Source of the DNA: Glebionis coronaria
Lineage: Eukaryota; Streptophyta; Magnoliopsida; Asterales; Asteraceae
Direction: 5' to 3'
Assembly (NCBI GenBank): GCA_025667525.1
Contig: CM046882.1
Location: 527,460,618 to 527,524,617 of the forward strand
DNA: 64,000 bases
Within the stretch, counting starts at the first letter, position 1. The number at the start of each line of letters is the position of its first letter. The notes beneath the pieces were generated by a model. It searched no databases, had not been told where the DNA came from, and worked only from the letters and a program-made list of their open reading frames with translations. A program made the translations under genes and the position numbers. Shown piece after piece: positions 23,443-43,400 of the stretch.

Positions 23443-24654
23443 TTGGAACTTCTACACATGGATTTATGTGGTCCTATGCGTGTAGAGAGTATTAACGGGA
23501 AAAAGTATATTCTCGTGATTGTTGATGATTATTCTAGATACACATGGACTTTCTTCTTAAGGTCCAAAGATGAAACTCCAGAGGTTCTCAAAAACTTTCT
23601 CAAGATGATACAACGCAATCTTCAAGCTCAAGTCTTAACCGTAAGAACGGATAGGGGTACTGAATTTTTGAACAAGAACTTACAATATTACTTTCAAGAA
23701 GAAGGCATCGAACATCAAACGTCTATTGCTCGAACTCCTGAACAAAATGGCGTTGTCAAAAGGCGGAACCGTACTTTGGTTGAGGCTGCTCGAACAATGC
23801 TTTCTGCTTCAAAATTACCGCTATTCTTCTGGGCAGAAGCAATTGCAACTGCCTGTTATACTCAGAATCGTTCTCTCGTCATCCCTAGACATGAAAAGAC
23901 ACCTTACCACATCATCAATGGCAGGAAACCTACTGTCAAATTCTTTCACGTATTTGGATCTTTATGCTACATCCTTAAAGACGGTGAGAATCTCGACAAG
24001 ATGAAAGAAAAAGGTGATGCATGTATTTTTGTGGGGTATGCTACATTGTCGAAAGGATATCGAGTCTATAACAAGAGAACAAAGATTATTGTCGAAACCA
24101 TTCATGTGAACTTTGACGAATTGCCACAAATGGTACTTGATCACAACAGCTCAAGTCCCGCACCTCAATGTCCAGCAATGGCACCTACACAAAACAGTGT
24201 ACGTCCCGTGCAAGAATGTCAACAAAGTACTCCTACAGCAGACTTGACGGATACGACACATATGAATGAGTTGGTTGATTTATAAGATCCAATGTTTGAT
24301 GAATACTACTATGGAAACAATCAAGTTGTGTCAAAGCCTTCCGCTGTCACCACTACTTATGCACCCGAACAAAGTCAAAAAGACACAACTGCATCTACTT
24401 CAGCAACCGTTGCTCAAGAGACAATTCCATTGGATACTCAACAAACTCAAGAAATAGTCATACAACCAACATCACCAACCGTCAATGCTGAAGGAGGAAA
24501 CAACAATCAAGCAGCCGATGCACAACCTGACGAAGAAGAATTTATCAATCCGTTCGGTACACCAGTACAAGAAGTCGGAGAGTCTTCTACTCAACATGTT
24601 GATCCGTCCAACATGCATACATTCTACCAACCATATCCATCCACTCACCATTAG
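23443..24654 (+). pseudogene. Copia-2 integrase, catalytic Glu replaced by Lys
   Basis: Same frame as the protease. The core begins 'MELLHMDLCGPMRV' with D7, then 'LTVRTDRGTEFL' with D70 (62 residues apart). Where the third catalytic residue is expected, 35 residues on, the sequence is 'QNGVVKRRNRTLVEAA': Lys106 (codon AAA, 23758-23760) instead of Glu. One G-to-A change would do it, and it would abolish strand transfer. C-terminal sequence 'DACIFVGYATLSKGYRVYN' is normal. TAA at 24283 and TAG at 24652 interrupt the linker to RT, which is acidic and low in complexity. Confidence 0.88.
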
Positions 24655-25761
24655 ATACGTGGTCGTCCATTGGAGCAAGTCATTGGAAATCCTTCACAAC
24701 CGGTTCGAACACGCTGACAACTCGAAACCGATGGCGATGTGTGTATGTATGCACTCACAGTGAGTTCAACTGTACCTACAAACATCAAACAAGCCATGAC
24801 TGATCATACGTGGATTGAATCAATGCAAGATGAAATTCATCAGTTTGAATTCCTAAATGTTTGGGAACTTGTTGACCGACCCTATGGAATGTCAATTTTA
24901 GATTTCAAATGGATCTGAAAAAACAAACTGGATGAAGAACAAACCATCATCAAAAACAAATCTCGTCTTGTGGTTAAGGGGTATCGTCAACAAGAAGGGA
25001 TAGATTTCGATGAATCATTCGCTCCAGTTGCTCGTTTGGAAGCTGCAGGATATTCCTTGCTTATGCTGCACATAAGGGCTTCACGGTTTTTCAGATGGAC
25101 GTTAAAACTGCTTTTCTCAACGGTCATTTGAAGGAAGAAGTGTATGTGAATCAGCCGGAAGGATTCATCGATCCTCATCACCCTGACAAAGTCTATCGTC
25201 TCAAGAAGGCTGTATATGGACTTAAACAAGCTCCAAGGGCATGGTACGAAGAACTATCCAACTTCTTGGTCTCGAAAGGATTCTACAAAGGTTCTATTGA
25301 TCCTACTCTTTTTATTAATAAATATGGGGATGACATACTGCTGGTGCAAGTTTATGTTGATGATAATATTTTTGGTTCTACGAACCCAAAACTTTCAAAA
25401 TGTTTCGAAAAATTAATGCACAGCAGATTTGAAATGTCAATGATGGGGGAGCTAAAATTCTTATTAGGCCTCCAGATTCATCAATCCCCACGTGGTATCT
25501 TCATAAACCAAGCTAAGTATGCTCAAGAGATACTTAAAAAGCATGGTATGACCTCATGTGCTCGCGTTGGTACACCATTGTCGACCACATCCCTAGACGC
25601 TGACTTGTACTCATATCCCGTAGATCAAACGCGATATCGCAGTATGATCGGGTCACTTATGTACCTTACAGCCAGCAGGCCTGATATTCATCATGCCACA
25701 TGCTATTGTGCACGATATCAAGCCAGACCTACTCAAAAGCACCTCAAAGAGGTTAAACGGA
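24655..25761 (+). pseudogene. Copia-2 reverse transcriptase, cut by element A
   Basis: TGA at 24715 and 24916 (the latter within 'FKWI-KNK', where Trp is usual) interrupt the start. A one-base deletion near 25044 shifts the frame. The remainder reads from 25095 with the first catalytic Asp in '[12 protein letters not shown]' and the paired-Asp motif '[11 protein letters not shown]' (residues 87-90 of that frame), then '[12 protein letters not shown]' and '[18 protein letters not shown]'. The frame stops at 'KEVKR', where element A inserted (25762). The coding sequence resumes at 34359. The polymerase residues themselves are intact. Confidence 0.88.
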
Positions 25762-29152
<3,391 letters not shown>

Positions 29153-29840
29153 TCATCTAACCCTTTAGGAAGCGACGTCCCGGCTCTTAATTCGTATATG
29201 ATAGTCTTTAGTCTAACAGTGAAGGGTGAAAAGCAGACAAGTTATCGTCTAGGTTTTCAAGGAAGACCAAAAGATATTATATGGTACACGTTCTCCATGA
29301 TCGGGCGTCATTGGACAATGTCGTCTCAAGTTCTCACAACTTACGATCATTTGGCTAGATCACATGCCACATAAGTATCTAAAAGCAAAGGTCAAACATA
29401 AATATCAAATACAAATTTCCACCGCTGATCATCGAGAAAACCTTGAATGAACCCTTCGATAATAGCAAGTAAAATTACATAATCTTCACATCCCCGACAA
29501 GTCGCCGTTGATAACTGGATCCTCAGTCAATCCACAAGTACACACATAAATCCTGGTGACACTTAAACAATTCGTCTATTCTCGAAACCGTCAATGGTTC
29601 TTAACATTAGCTTATAAAGCTCTCGATCATCGAGACACATTAGAAATGGTCCATCGAAATAAATCGTAACTCGAGAGAAGTCCAACGGGTTACTCATACA
29701 TAGATGATAATCGACGATCATCATAATGACGACGACACTAAACGATTCACACCAACGAAACACGATTCGAAGGAAGACGAACGCACACCAAACATCCACA
29801 AATCGAGCCAGACATACTTGAGCCCACTCATTTATAACTC
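29153..29840 (-). other. Element A internal domain, distal part with polypurine tract
   Basis: The minus strand next to the 3' LTR reads CCTAAAGGGTTAGATGA, a purine-rich tract also found at the same place in element B (46060-46076). The rest is non-coding, and about 800 bp shorter than the matching part of B. Confidence 0.7.
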
Positions 29841-30232
29841 CTTGTCTACATCAAAAGGCGTCCCCTTTCATGTATACAAGAATTTATAAATTTACAGTTC
29901 AGGAACTTTTAACTTTCTTGTTCAAATGAAAAGGCGTCCCAATCTATTTTAACAAGATGATTATAAATCTCCTACTCAAGTATTACTATCTCTCAACACG
30001 ATATCATATCTAAATACCATAGTAAATACAAGGTGTCAATAAACTTACATCGTGATTTCCGTATTCAAACGTCTCATTCCATTTTAATAAGGAAAACACA
30101 ACAATCTAAGGTCCAGTGTTTAAAATTTTCTTATTCAAATGTCCCAACCCATTTCAATAAGACAACCTTAAACGACTCATAGCTGGGCAATTTTAAAATC
30201 TCTATATTTAAATGTCCCATTCCATTTAAATA
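29841..30232 (-). other. Array of five hairpins in element A internal domain
   Basis: Five inverted repeats in a row (+ coordinates): 29841-29851/29870-29880, 29917-29927/29946-29956, 30056-30069/30082-30095, 30129-30140/30151-30162 and 30205-30214/30223-30232. Stems are 10-14 bp with at most two mismatches. Loops on the sense (minus) strand share GGGAC or GGGACGCCTTT-type sequence. Element B has the same five in the same order. Confidence 0.8.
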
Positions 30233-30950
30233 CAAAGTTTTAAGTTGCTCAACTAATGACTACTATGAGCATATCTTTATTGTACCCAAATTATATATAG
30301 TTGATTTGGGTATATATATATTTTTTAGGTCCAACATTGGCATCCTCCTTTTCGTCAATAAAACGTAGTAATATAAAATCAAATCACACGTCACATTACA
30401 TAGAAGATGTCGCCTCAGATAAATGATTCTTCAGAATCATAGGTAATAACGAAAACACGAACATCACGTTTATCAATTTCGTTTCGAAAGGATATGTCCA
30501 AAAATGGCACATCACGATACGATGATAACAATCGAACTTAAACAAGTCGATATGCGATATATTACGAAACAATATATACATACTCAAAGTATCAAACGAG
30601 TCTCACACTCGTATTCAGATAATACGTAATCATCAAGATCGATGATTGGCGGTGAGGCCAAATCTGATACAAAACCGTATTATAAAATGTACGAGAATCA
30701 TTCAAAGACCATTGCTTTATTGGCAATGCCTTTAAATACCATTGTACATTCATACATATACATACCACCATTCCTACGTACACATAGGATCACATAACCA
30801 CAATCAATCATAAAGTAATACAAGAATAGCTTTACCGGAGCCATGCAGAGTGGTTGCGTGCTTAAAACTTTTTAAAACACACCAAAGATATAGTTTAGGT
30901 TTTTCAAAATCGACCTAGTTCTCTATAACTTGTGGCTCTGATACCATTTT
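30233..30950 (-). other. Element A leader with primer binding site
   Basis: The minus-strand leader runs from the primer site to the hairpins. TGGTATCAGAGCC (minus strand, about 30933-30945), five bases inside the 5' LTR, matches the initiator-tRNA-Met complement. Downstream is non-coding sequence, including a TATATA-rich stretch at about 30290-30330 that is shared with element B. Confidence 0.8.
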
Positions 30951-34358
<3,408 letters not shown>

Positions 34359-34929
34359 ACGGATCTTTCGGTACCTTAAGAATACCATTTACATGGGACT
34401 CTGGTATCCGAAGGGAACCGGTTTTCATCTAACAGCTTTTTCAGATTCTGATCACGCAGGTTGCCTTGATAGTCGAAAAAGCACTTCTGGTAGCATATAA
34501 TTTCTAGGGGAAGACAAGCTTGTTAGCTGGTCGTCAAAGAAGCAGGATTGCACTTCGCTCTCATCAGCTGAAGCAGAATATGTGGCTCTATCCACGTGTT
34601 GTGCTCAAGTCCTCTGGATGAGAACTCAACTCATGGATTATGGCTTCCACTTTGATAAAATACCTATGTATTGTGACTCAAAGTCGGCCATATCTTGCAA
34701 TCCAGTTCAGCACTCCCGCACCAAGCACATCGATGTCAGATATCACTTCATCAAGGAACAAGTAGAACACGGCATCATGGAATTATACTTTGTCAGAACT
34801 GAGTACCAGCTGGCAGACTTGTTTACAAAAGCTCTCTCGAAAGATAGGTTTGCGTATCTTGTTGGCCGTCTTGGTATGAAGTATATGACTCCAGAAGACT
34901 TGGAGGTTTTGGCAAATGAAGCTGCTTGA
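34359..34929 (+). pseudogene. Copia-2 RNase H, downstream of element A
   Basis: Continuation of the copia-2 polyprotein after element A and its ACGGA duplication. It has 'FSDSDHAGCLDSRKSTSG', then TAA at 34498 where Gln is usual in relatives, and 'KLVSWSSKKQDC'. The frame from 34582 holds 'SSAEAEYVALSTCCAQVLW', 'YCDSKSAISCNPVQHSRTKH' and 'QLADLFTKALSKDRF', ending TGA 34927. Acidic residues of RNase H (D in SDSDHAG, E in AEAEY, D in YCDSKSA) are kept. It would remove RNA from the RNA:DNA hybrid. Confidence 0.9.
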
Positions 34930-37547
34930 TATTCTCTCACCACGACTTCTAAGCGCATCACAGCTTAGGACTCGGACCTCAACTAAGGAAAGTCTATCTC
35001 GGACGATAACTTATCCTTCTCAACTAGAAATTCATACTTCTCGGTCATGAGCTTCTCATAAAACATTCAAAGTTTTTAGGTTCATGAAAAACGATTTCTA
35101 AGTAAATGTCAGCTTAGAACTCGAACTTCAACTTAAGGAAAGTTTATCACGGATGATAACTTATCCTTCACAACGGGAAATTTATTTTTATCGGTCATGA
35201 GCTAGTCACAAAACAATCAAAATTTTGAGCTCATGAAAAATGGACCCGAAAGGGGAGTGTACATTTCAGTGCGCTTTCCCTAATCAATAGAAGAGAAGTC
35301 TTCTATCCTGATTATTTTAAAACCGTTGAACACAATTTTTCAAGAATTTCTCAAAAGGTTTTTCTAAATCTTTCAAAATTGTGTGTTCAACACTCCCTTC
35401 CTCATAAGTGGTTTTTATATCTCAAAATTGTCATATGTTATTTTGATTAATTTTTGAGGGGGAGCGTTTTAAAATCAAGCCTTTTAATGTTGTTGGGTAC
35501 ATCTCTAAAATTGTCATACTTTATGTATCCAACACATTCCAAAAATGATATGAAATTATCAAATGTAATATATTATATCGGAAAAGGCATCTCAACTCCG
35601 TACCTCAACATATTTTGTGGTTTCGTTTTTCTAAAAATTTTGTCAAATTTTGTCTCAAGACACACATATATTGTTGAGGGGGAGCGACCCGACTGAAAAT
35701 GTTCCATGATTCATGTGTGCACACATGTTTCTCTCCCGTCGATTTTTCGGAAAATGTCAAATTTTAATCAATTGGTATCTCTAACATTATATTTTTATAT
35801 TAGAGATAGGGGGAGAAAATGTGATTAAAATGTAATATATCGCAACATGTGATCTTAAAGACTCAAGTGCAACTCTTTCCTTCACATGCCAAACTATTTC
35901 GTATATCGATGCATGTGTGTAGGGGGAGCTTTTCGGAAATGTAAAACTTTCAAGTGTTAAAAGTTTTGATTTTTATCAAACACTTTGAATGGTTTTCAAT
36001 GGTTTATGGTTACGATCTTTACCCAAAACAACCTACTATCCACGACGGAACGATGGAGTCAAAAGGTGGTTTAGGATAGGAAACTAAGTCCTATGATCCA
36101 ACCAGAACCAGAGGGATCTACCCAAGGACATTCCATAGCTAGAAATAGTTGTCCTTAGGAAATATGGAGTTGAATGAAGCTGAATGCGGACCAATTACTT
36201 AAGTTAGCACTAGAACAATCACAACAAGGTGCTAATGATGACGTATTGGTAAGCATTGAAGGAGTTGAATATTCTATGCAACTTAGGCAGAAACTGGGTC
36301 AATACATCTATTGAAGACAAGTCATCATGGACCTAGTGATGCAATGCACAACCCTTCCCAGCCATTCGAGTTTCTCTCAAAAGAAACTTGTCTCATTGTC
36401 ACGGAGATCAACACGTATCTATTGACTTTCTCACTCCGAGTTAGTTAATATTGAAAAGGTGGCAGTCTTCTCCAGCCTCCGATTACCAGAATGCACTTAT
36501 TGAGTCTAGAGCCAAATGAGATCAATTTATCATCTCAATAGGACACAATCGAGTCCTACGCATTATCCTTGTGATATTGCCAGAACATCTGAGTGATACG
36601 ATTCACAATGAAGATGGAAATCCTGCTTGAGTCAGCATCAAACAAGCTCATGGTAGGTAACTTGTGCGATTCTACACGAATCAAACTTGTGAGAACTGGA
36701 AAGCAACTAAGTTTGTATTCTTAATTGATTCAAACTTGATTCCAGGTTTCTTCGCAAAATCTGTGTGATCTTGCCAGAACATTCAGAGTAACACTCCTTA
36801 GTGCTCATAGTGACGAATGGAAATCCTTCCAGTGTCAACATCAAACAGCACTGCGGTAGGTGACTCGCGAGATTCTCTATGAATCAAGCTTGTGACAAAC
36901 TGGAAAGCAACAATGGTGCGATTCTTTTAGAATCAAACTTGTTCCAGGAAATCTGAATTGACGACTCTAATCAGACGGATAATTTATCCTTATGATTCAC
37001 TCTTTACGTTCGCAGTCTGCTTTGAGACGGTCGAGTAAAGAGAACTGGCTACTACCGCCGGGAAACCCTGTCAAGGAGGTTCTTAATAGAATCTACCTGA
37101 TCACAGGTACGGTATTTAATACCGTTTAACGGTCTTCACCGACCGGAGGTAAAACCCTACCGAGTTAGGGTGAAATGTTCAAAGCCATTTCATCCGTGTC
37201 TATATATGTTGCTGCATATCAAGAAGGTGGTGTAGCTGTGTACTAACCGATGTCAATTCAGAAGTCACAAGAGCACAAGATGGCGATAATCAAGATACCT
37301 AAGAATGTAAGAATGTAATAGGTTATCTTAGTCACAAGGAACACAAAATGAAGATCTCAAGCACTCAAAGTCAAATGACAAAGGCTCAAGATAAAGATCA
37401 CAAAGCATGAAGGAACAAAGCTGTTACAAACAAGATCAAGAACAAGATACAAGACCAAAGCAGGAAGATCTCCTCTACAAGAATGTATTCACTCAATCAT
37501 CTTATGCTTTTCAAGCTTTTTAAGATGACTGATACATTGGGAGAGAT
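34930..37547 (+). other. Copia-2 long 3' untranslated region
   Basis: 2.6 kb between the end of pol and the 3' LTR with no env-like ORF. It contains a two-copy repeat with about 149-bp period (34951-35250), a two-copy repeat with about 204-bp period (36571-36960), and several G-rich tracts resembling polypurine tracts (near 35254, 35457, 35674, 35805 and 35920). The functional tract TTGGGAGAGAT ends at 37547. Part of this region (37063-37250) is the homologue of the copia-3 fragments at 50006-50095 and 62354-62450. Confidence 0.75.
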
Positions 37548-37925
37548 TGTTAGCCCTATATTTTATATAGTCGAACAAGAATGTAATAGGTCATCTTAGT
37601 CGTTATTGGTCTTGTATTGTAATAGGTTAGTCGGGAAAAATCGGGCTTGGACTTTAAGCTAATATTGTATAAGTTAGGGGCGTAAGCCCAAGACTAAGCC
37701 AAGCCCGGCCCAAGTCACAAACCCACGGCCCATGGAAAGCCCATTGGTTCGTGGGTATATAAACCCTCTTCCATGTGTGGAAGAGGGTGTTGGTTCATTT
37801 TACTTTCTCTCTCTAATAAAGATAAACCTTCCAAAATCTCTCTAGTTTCTCTCTCTACTTTTCTTCTCTTTCTCTCTCTAAATATCTCTTCTAAATCTTG
37901 TGTTATGGATTGAATGGGATTAACA
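37548..37925 (+). repeat. 3' LTR of copia-2
   Basis: A 378-bp copy of 17874-18251 with about eight differences. The TATA box and palindrome (37763-37773 / 37778-37788) are unchanged. Followed by TAATC, the diverged target duplicate. Confidence 0.95.
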
Positions 37926-37930
37926 TAATC

Positions 37931-40431
37931 CATCAATTTATGGTTGATATTTTATTCTCAAGTATTATTTAAAAACATTATTTTAATGTTATATTATGAA
38001 CTCACTCATTTATGGGAAGAAATTTGGGTTTACGTCTTGAAGTAGCATCGACTACGTCTAAACCGGAGGACTCTACGTTACGTGCATACGTTTACATACA
38101 CCGTCTTTGGTGACAGTCCGACATTTCAGGAAATAAATTTATCCGTGAATATTATTTTGGGATTTTAAATTTGTGTTGGTTCATAAACTCACAAATTTAC
38201 GAGAAGAGATTAGGACTTACGTGAATAATTTAACGTCCTTTACGACTAAACCGGAAACCTTAAGTTTACGTATTTACGTTTTTGAACTCTGTTTTTGATG
38301 AGACAATTTTTATTAGATTCGTTTTGTGTCGTTGATTCATAATTTATAAAAATGTTTTTCGTAAAACGACCCGAGGGCACGCAAATCGAGGAGTACCCGT
38401 AAATTAGTGTGATGAAACAAGTTTACACTTGCCTCACCCCACTATAGCACGGCTAACATACCACCACCACATCAAAGATGTGGCAAGTTATTATATAACT
38501 TAGGGTCACTTGTCCTATAAGCTTTCCCACCAAACCATTTAGCTAGCTAAAACTAGCAACTCCAAACCATTATCTCCATTTGCAACATGCAAACCACACA
38601 CTTTTCTCTCTACTCCTCCATCGTGGCCGTCCACTTCCACCCATAAACACCCTCATATGATCAATTTAAACCACAAAATCTTCTGTTATTCACACATATG
38701 ATGGAAACCCTTTGAAGATATGAAGATTAGAGGTGATCTTAACCTATGAAAAGGAGTTTTCATGAGGTTAAATGGAATATTTCATGGATTTGTTCATCCA
38801 TCCAAAGGACCCAAGAAGTTGCCTTGCTAAAGTTGAAGATTTGATAACAAGAACCAAGTCTTGTTCATCAAAAACCTCATCTTTTCCTCACTATTTGTGG
38901 TATAGAGATTGCTTCTTCCTATCCTTTTGTTATTTTGAATATGTAATCTTGTATTTTATTTATTTAATTATATGTATATGATGATGAATGATGATAAAAA
39001 TGTTGTGTGGGGATCATGTGTTGATAAACATGGTTAAAAAGATTGAAAACTACATGTAAAAATGGTTTAATCATGCTTAAAATAGTCGGCTTTATAAAAA
39101 CAGTAAAGAACTTTATGTTAAACTGATAAAATGGTATATTTGAATCAATATACAGTAATTATTAGGACTTGTACACATGTGAGAGTTGTCCATGCAATGG
39201 AATCATTATAATGAGTGAGATATGATCAAAACAAAATTTATGTACCAATCTGAATAGTCTGTTTTGTGAGGAATGTTAGGGACACTTAGACTTGGATTGA
39301 GCAGTAACTAAAACTAAGTTAATTGTAGCACATAATATGAAGTTTATGTCATCCAAAAATGAGCTTCTATCTCCTTGTAGAACTAAAAATATGATAAAAA
39401 TGGTGAAAGTGAAATTAAAAATCAGATTTGTGAAATTAAAGTATATAGTATTATAATAGCACTCAAGTAAATAATATATAAAATGTAAACTTAAAACCCA
39501 CTAACTTATATATAAAAGTTATATAAGTATGTACAATAATAAATAAATGAGACATTTTATAAAAATGGCAATTTGATAAGTTTTATAACTTATAAAACTA
39601 TAAACATGATTTTTACGTCTTTTCGGCTAAAACCGTAAAATTAACGTTTTCGTCAATTAAAACTTCGACTGTCGGACCCGTCTAATGTAAACTTTTTATA
39701 ACTCATCTACTGATGTATAAGTATATTTGACAAGTAAAAACCAATAAAACCCGAGCTTTATAATATATGGACATTAATGGGCCAAATTAGCCTTATTGGA
39801 CTATTTACCCAACTAATTTGGTTAAATATTAATGGACTTACTCATTGGGCTTTACCCACTTGGGCCCAACATGTAAGAATAAGGCTGAGGTTAAAAGTAT
39901 AAAATTGGACTAATAGATTGTAATGGGCTTATAATGGGCTTATTGGGCCTTGACATGTGAAGAAGTTAAACTAGTGAAACTAGTATAAAAATTTACCAAC
40001 ACTTGACACTATAATGAGTAAGTAAAGATGTACAATCCCACTTGATCATCATCATATTTATAGAATCATCATATATATACATAGATATTATCATAAAGTC
40101 ATTGGACAAGAGTCTAAGACAAGTATTAATTGTCTAGGTTTCTGTGATTGAAGCACGTATCGTACATCCAAATCGCCGATAACCGCCTTTCCCAGTCAAC
40201 GTGAGTTCATAGCCTCGCACTTTTTTAAATGTTTTTATGAAATGTTTTATAAACCCGCGAGGGAGATAACATGTTAGTTTTAATAAAATAGGACACCAGT
40301 TGTCCCGATTGTTTGTTTATTGATTTGGACCCGAATGATTGTATGACCCGATGAATGATTATATGACCCAATGTATGAGATACCAGGATTTGGTAGACGC
40401 TTATGCATATAATAGTACTATTTAGGTAAGA
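37931..40431 (+). other. Element E LTR, middle segment
   Basis: 2.5 kb of chromovirus LTR between copia-2 and element B, matching in reverse the left part of the element D LTRs. It has no ORF with recognisable content. It ends with the B target site TAAGA (40427-40431). GTGAGTTCATAGCCTC at 40201 is the shared LTR module discussed in the findings. Confidence 0.8.
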
Positions 40432-43400
40432 TGTAATAACCCGTACTTTAAATCTAACATTTAGACCAAGATCTAATCTTATTTCTAATATTCGGATCAA
40501 TATTTATTACCTGACTTTTAGTTGTCATGTTCTTTCGACGAATAATATTGATTTCTCGGCTAACCGACAAGGTTAGGGCTTTAACATATCGAACACGTCT
40601 AATTTATTATTAATTGACAAAGTCTATATCCGTCATCGACCGTAAATATCCTCGTTATGACATAAAAATATTTTCTATTGTCAGCGTTTTAATTTTTCAT
40701 TTTTCGAGCATTCTTCGTAATTGACGCTAAAACTTTAGGCGTCGTTCGTCTATATAAATCGTTAACATATTTTAAATAATAAGCTAATTTATTTATCAAA
40801 ATATCAACCTTCTCCGAATTTCGATGTTTTTATTTTATATTGAGCGTTTATTTTTCGTGTTTTACGTGTATCTTCCAAATCGCGTAACTTTTAAAATATT
40901 AAACTTCGATAATACCCGCTTTTGCAAAATTGCGGGGCAAGATTTACTAATATCTCACCCCACTTCATATGATCTCACGCCTCAACACACATATAAAATG
41001 ACTTGACAAACTTTGAGGACAGATGTCCCTTTTATTCGCATGTATGTACTCCATCTGTCATAGATCACAACTAGAATTTATTTTATATGTTAAACAAAAA
41101 CACACTCCCTTGTGCAGCTTGCTCTTCACGCCTAGAGCACCAACAAAAACATCTTGATCAACAAAATCTTCTAGCTAGTTATTTGGGTATTATCATGAAG
41201 ATTAAAGAGTACTAGAGTTGTCTTGATTATTTATTTGCTAATCTTCATTATTGAAGGTATATTTTTTTGTTTCAATTTGTATATACTTGTTATGTGTATA
41301 TAAATATCATTCACCCACTGATTTGGTTCATATAAAAGCTAATTTGTATGTATTGGACATTGCATATGATTTTGTGATACAAAAATACAAGCTAAACTAG
41401 CTTTCGGTACTGATTTTGATTTCTACATACATATCATTTGAACTTTAAATGAACAAATAGGGTAATAGCCCTATGTCTTGCGGTCGTTTTGCCGGGTCAC
41501 TCGTCCCGTGATGATACCCGATGAATTAGATATGGCCAAAACTGTAAAAAGTGTCGATTCTGAACATGCTGAATGAACAGACTGAGAACTCATTTTAGAA
41601 CCCAAAACCATTGCAAAAGTTAAAACTATGGGTTGTAGCTAAACTTATGTAGAACTCACACGAATCGGATGGTTTTCTACGGATAAACGGTTTGTAAATG
41701 GCGGGCGAAACGGTAGAACTGAAGTTGGCTGTGAATCACAACCCATATTTCTAATTATAAAATGAACATCTAAGCTATGTAAAGCATAATTTAAGTTCAC
41801 ATATGCTGGAGATCAGTAAAGTACATGAGTTTAGATTAATTTTGATATAAATAACTTACCTAGAAAACTTACGGTTTAGGAGAAACGATCAAATTTACGG
41901 GGTATGTCGAGAATTTGTAAAAAAAAACTGAACCATATTAATATAACATATAACTTGACCATTTTTATATAACACGAGGTGGTAGGACCCACTTGTCGAG
42001 AAATATAGACTCATCTATATACTGAGATTTATGAAACACGAGACTCGACCAACGTGAAATATTAAGTGGACATCTTTCAGAGGAGTTTACAAACCGAAGA
42101 CCATGTAAAGTGGACTTGGGCTATGAAAGTCCAACTTTCACTTGTAATGGCTATTGGGCCATTCTTGGGCCTGAGATTGATAACCAAATTGGAGTATAAA
42201 CTGAATTTGAAAATAAGTTAAGTTATGTAAACTTTTAATGGGCCACTAATAGGCTTTAATGGGCTTAAAGAGCATAATGGGATAATACATGGTAGGTTAT
42301 CAAAAGTCTTATGAAAAGTTTTATAAAACTTATACAATGTCCAAACTTACTAAAGTAAACTATTTACATATATGTATGGCTTACGTATAGACTCGAGCCT
42401 AAGACGCGTCTCATCATTATAGGTCTCGTTCGGTCATATGTCGACCGCTGTGCATCTCATTCTTGATCAATGAGCGATTGATATCTCGTGAAGTCGTGTA
42501 TCGACTATTGGATATTGTTCCTCAATAAACGCTGATAGCTATATCAGGTGAGTTCATAGCCTCACTTTTATTGCTTTATATGTGTTTATAAACCCGCGAG
42601 GGGGAATACATGCTCTTGGTAAATAAGCATACGTGTTATATCCTTTTGAAAGGATACATGATTGTGAATAAACATTCGTTGTTTGAATATATGCTTTGAA
42701 CGCATACAAGCTGTTGTAAATAAACGTAAAGACGTTTGACTGAATACTTTTGATAAATAAACACAAGCGTTGATTGTATAGGTAATGAGCCACTATTAGT
42801 AAGGCTAAGTTGCTTATTTCCAGTGAAAAGTCCCTATAAATCATGAATCGTTAACTACCTGTGATGGGTAGGCGCTCGTACAGACGAATGGATCCATTGG
42901 GAATGATGACCCCCACCCAGGCAGGTCGCACCTGTGAGTTGGAGGCTCAGCTGGGTGTGTTGTACGTGAGGTATGTGGTATTTGGCAAGATACCTGACTA
43001 GGGCAAATTTATTGATTTAGGCATCGGTGTCATGAGCTTAGCATAATAGTGTGGAATATTGATATTGTATGTGTTACAATATTGCCAGTGGTTGAGATTC
43101 TTGTGTTCAATAGCTTTATGGTTTATTTAAAAACCCATTATTGTTTATTAAAAACCTATGCATTCACTCAAACGTTGTGTTGACATGTTAGCATGTATTC
43201 TCAGGTGTGTAGGTTTAAGAGCAGCTAGAGCATGGAGCCGCGCAGGATAAAGTAAAGGCAAAAAAACAATTTCCATTCGATACATTTGACAAATCTTTAT
43301 TTTTTCTTAAGGTTTGTATAAATTGGTGGGACCTATTTTTAGTTAACTCTGATTTAATAAAATTATCGAATGGTTTATTTTATAAAACGTCTCTTTTGAG

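Noticed and set aside
30930..30950. GCTCTGATACCA beside LTRs as part of a tRNA gene
   Set aside because: It is the reverse complement of a primer binding site; no tRNA body or cloverleaf surrounds it.
38772..38981. 69-codon ORF in the element E LTR
   Set aside because: It lies within LTR sequence, has a run of hydrophobic residues only, and is not kept open in the matching part of element D as far as I can see.
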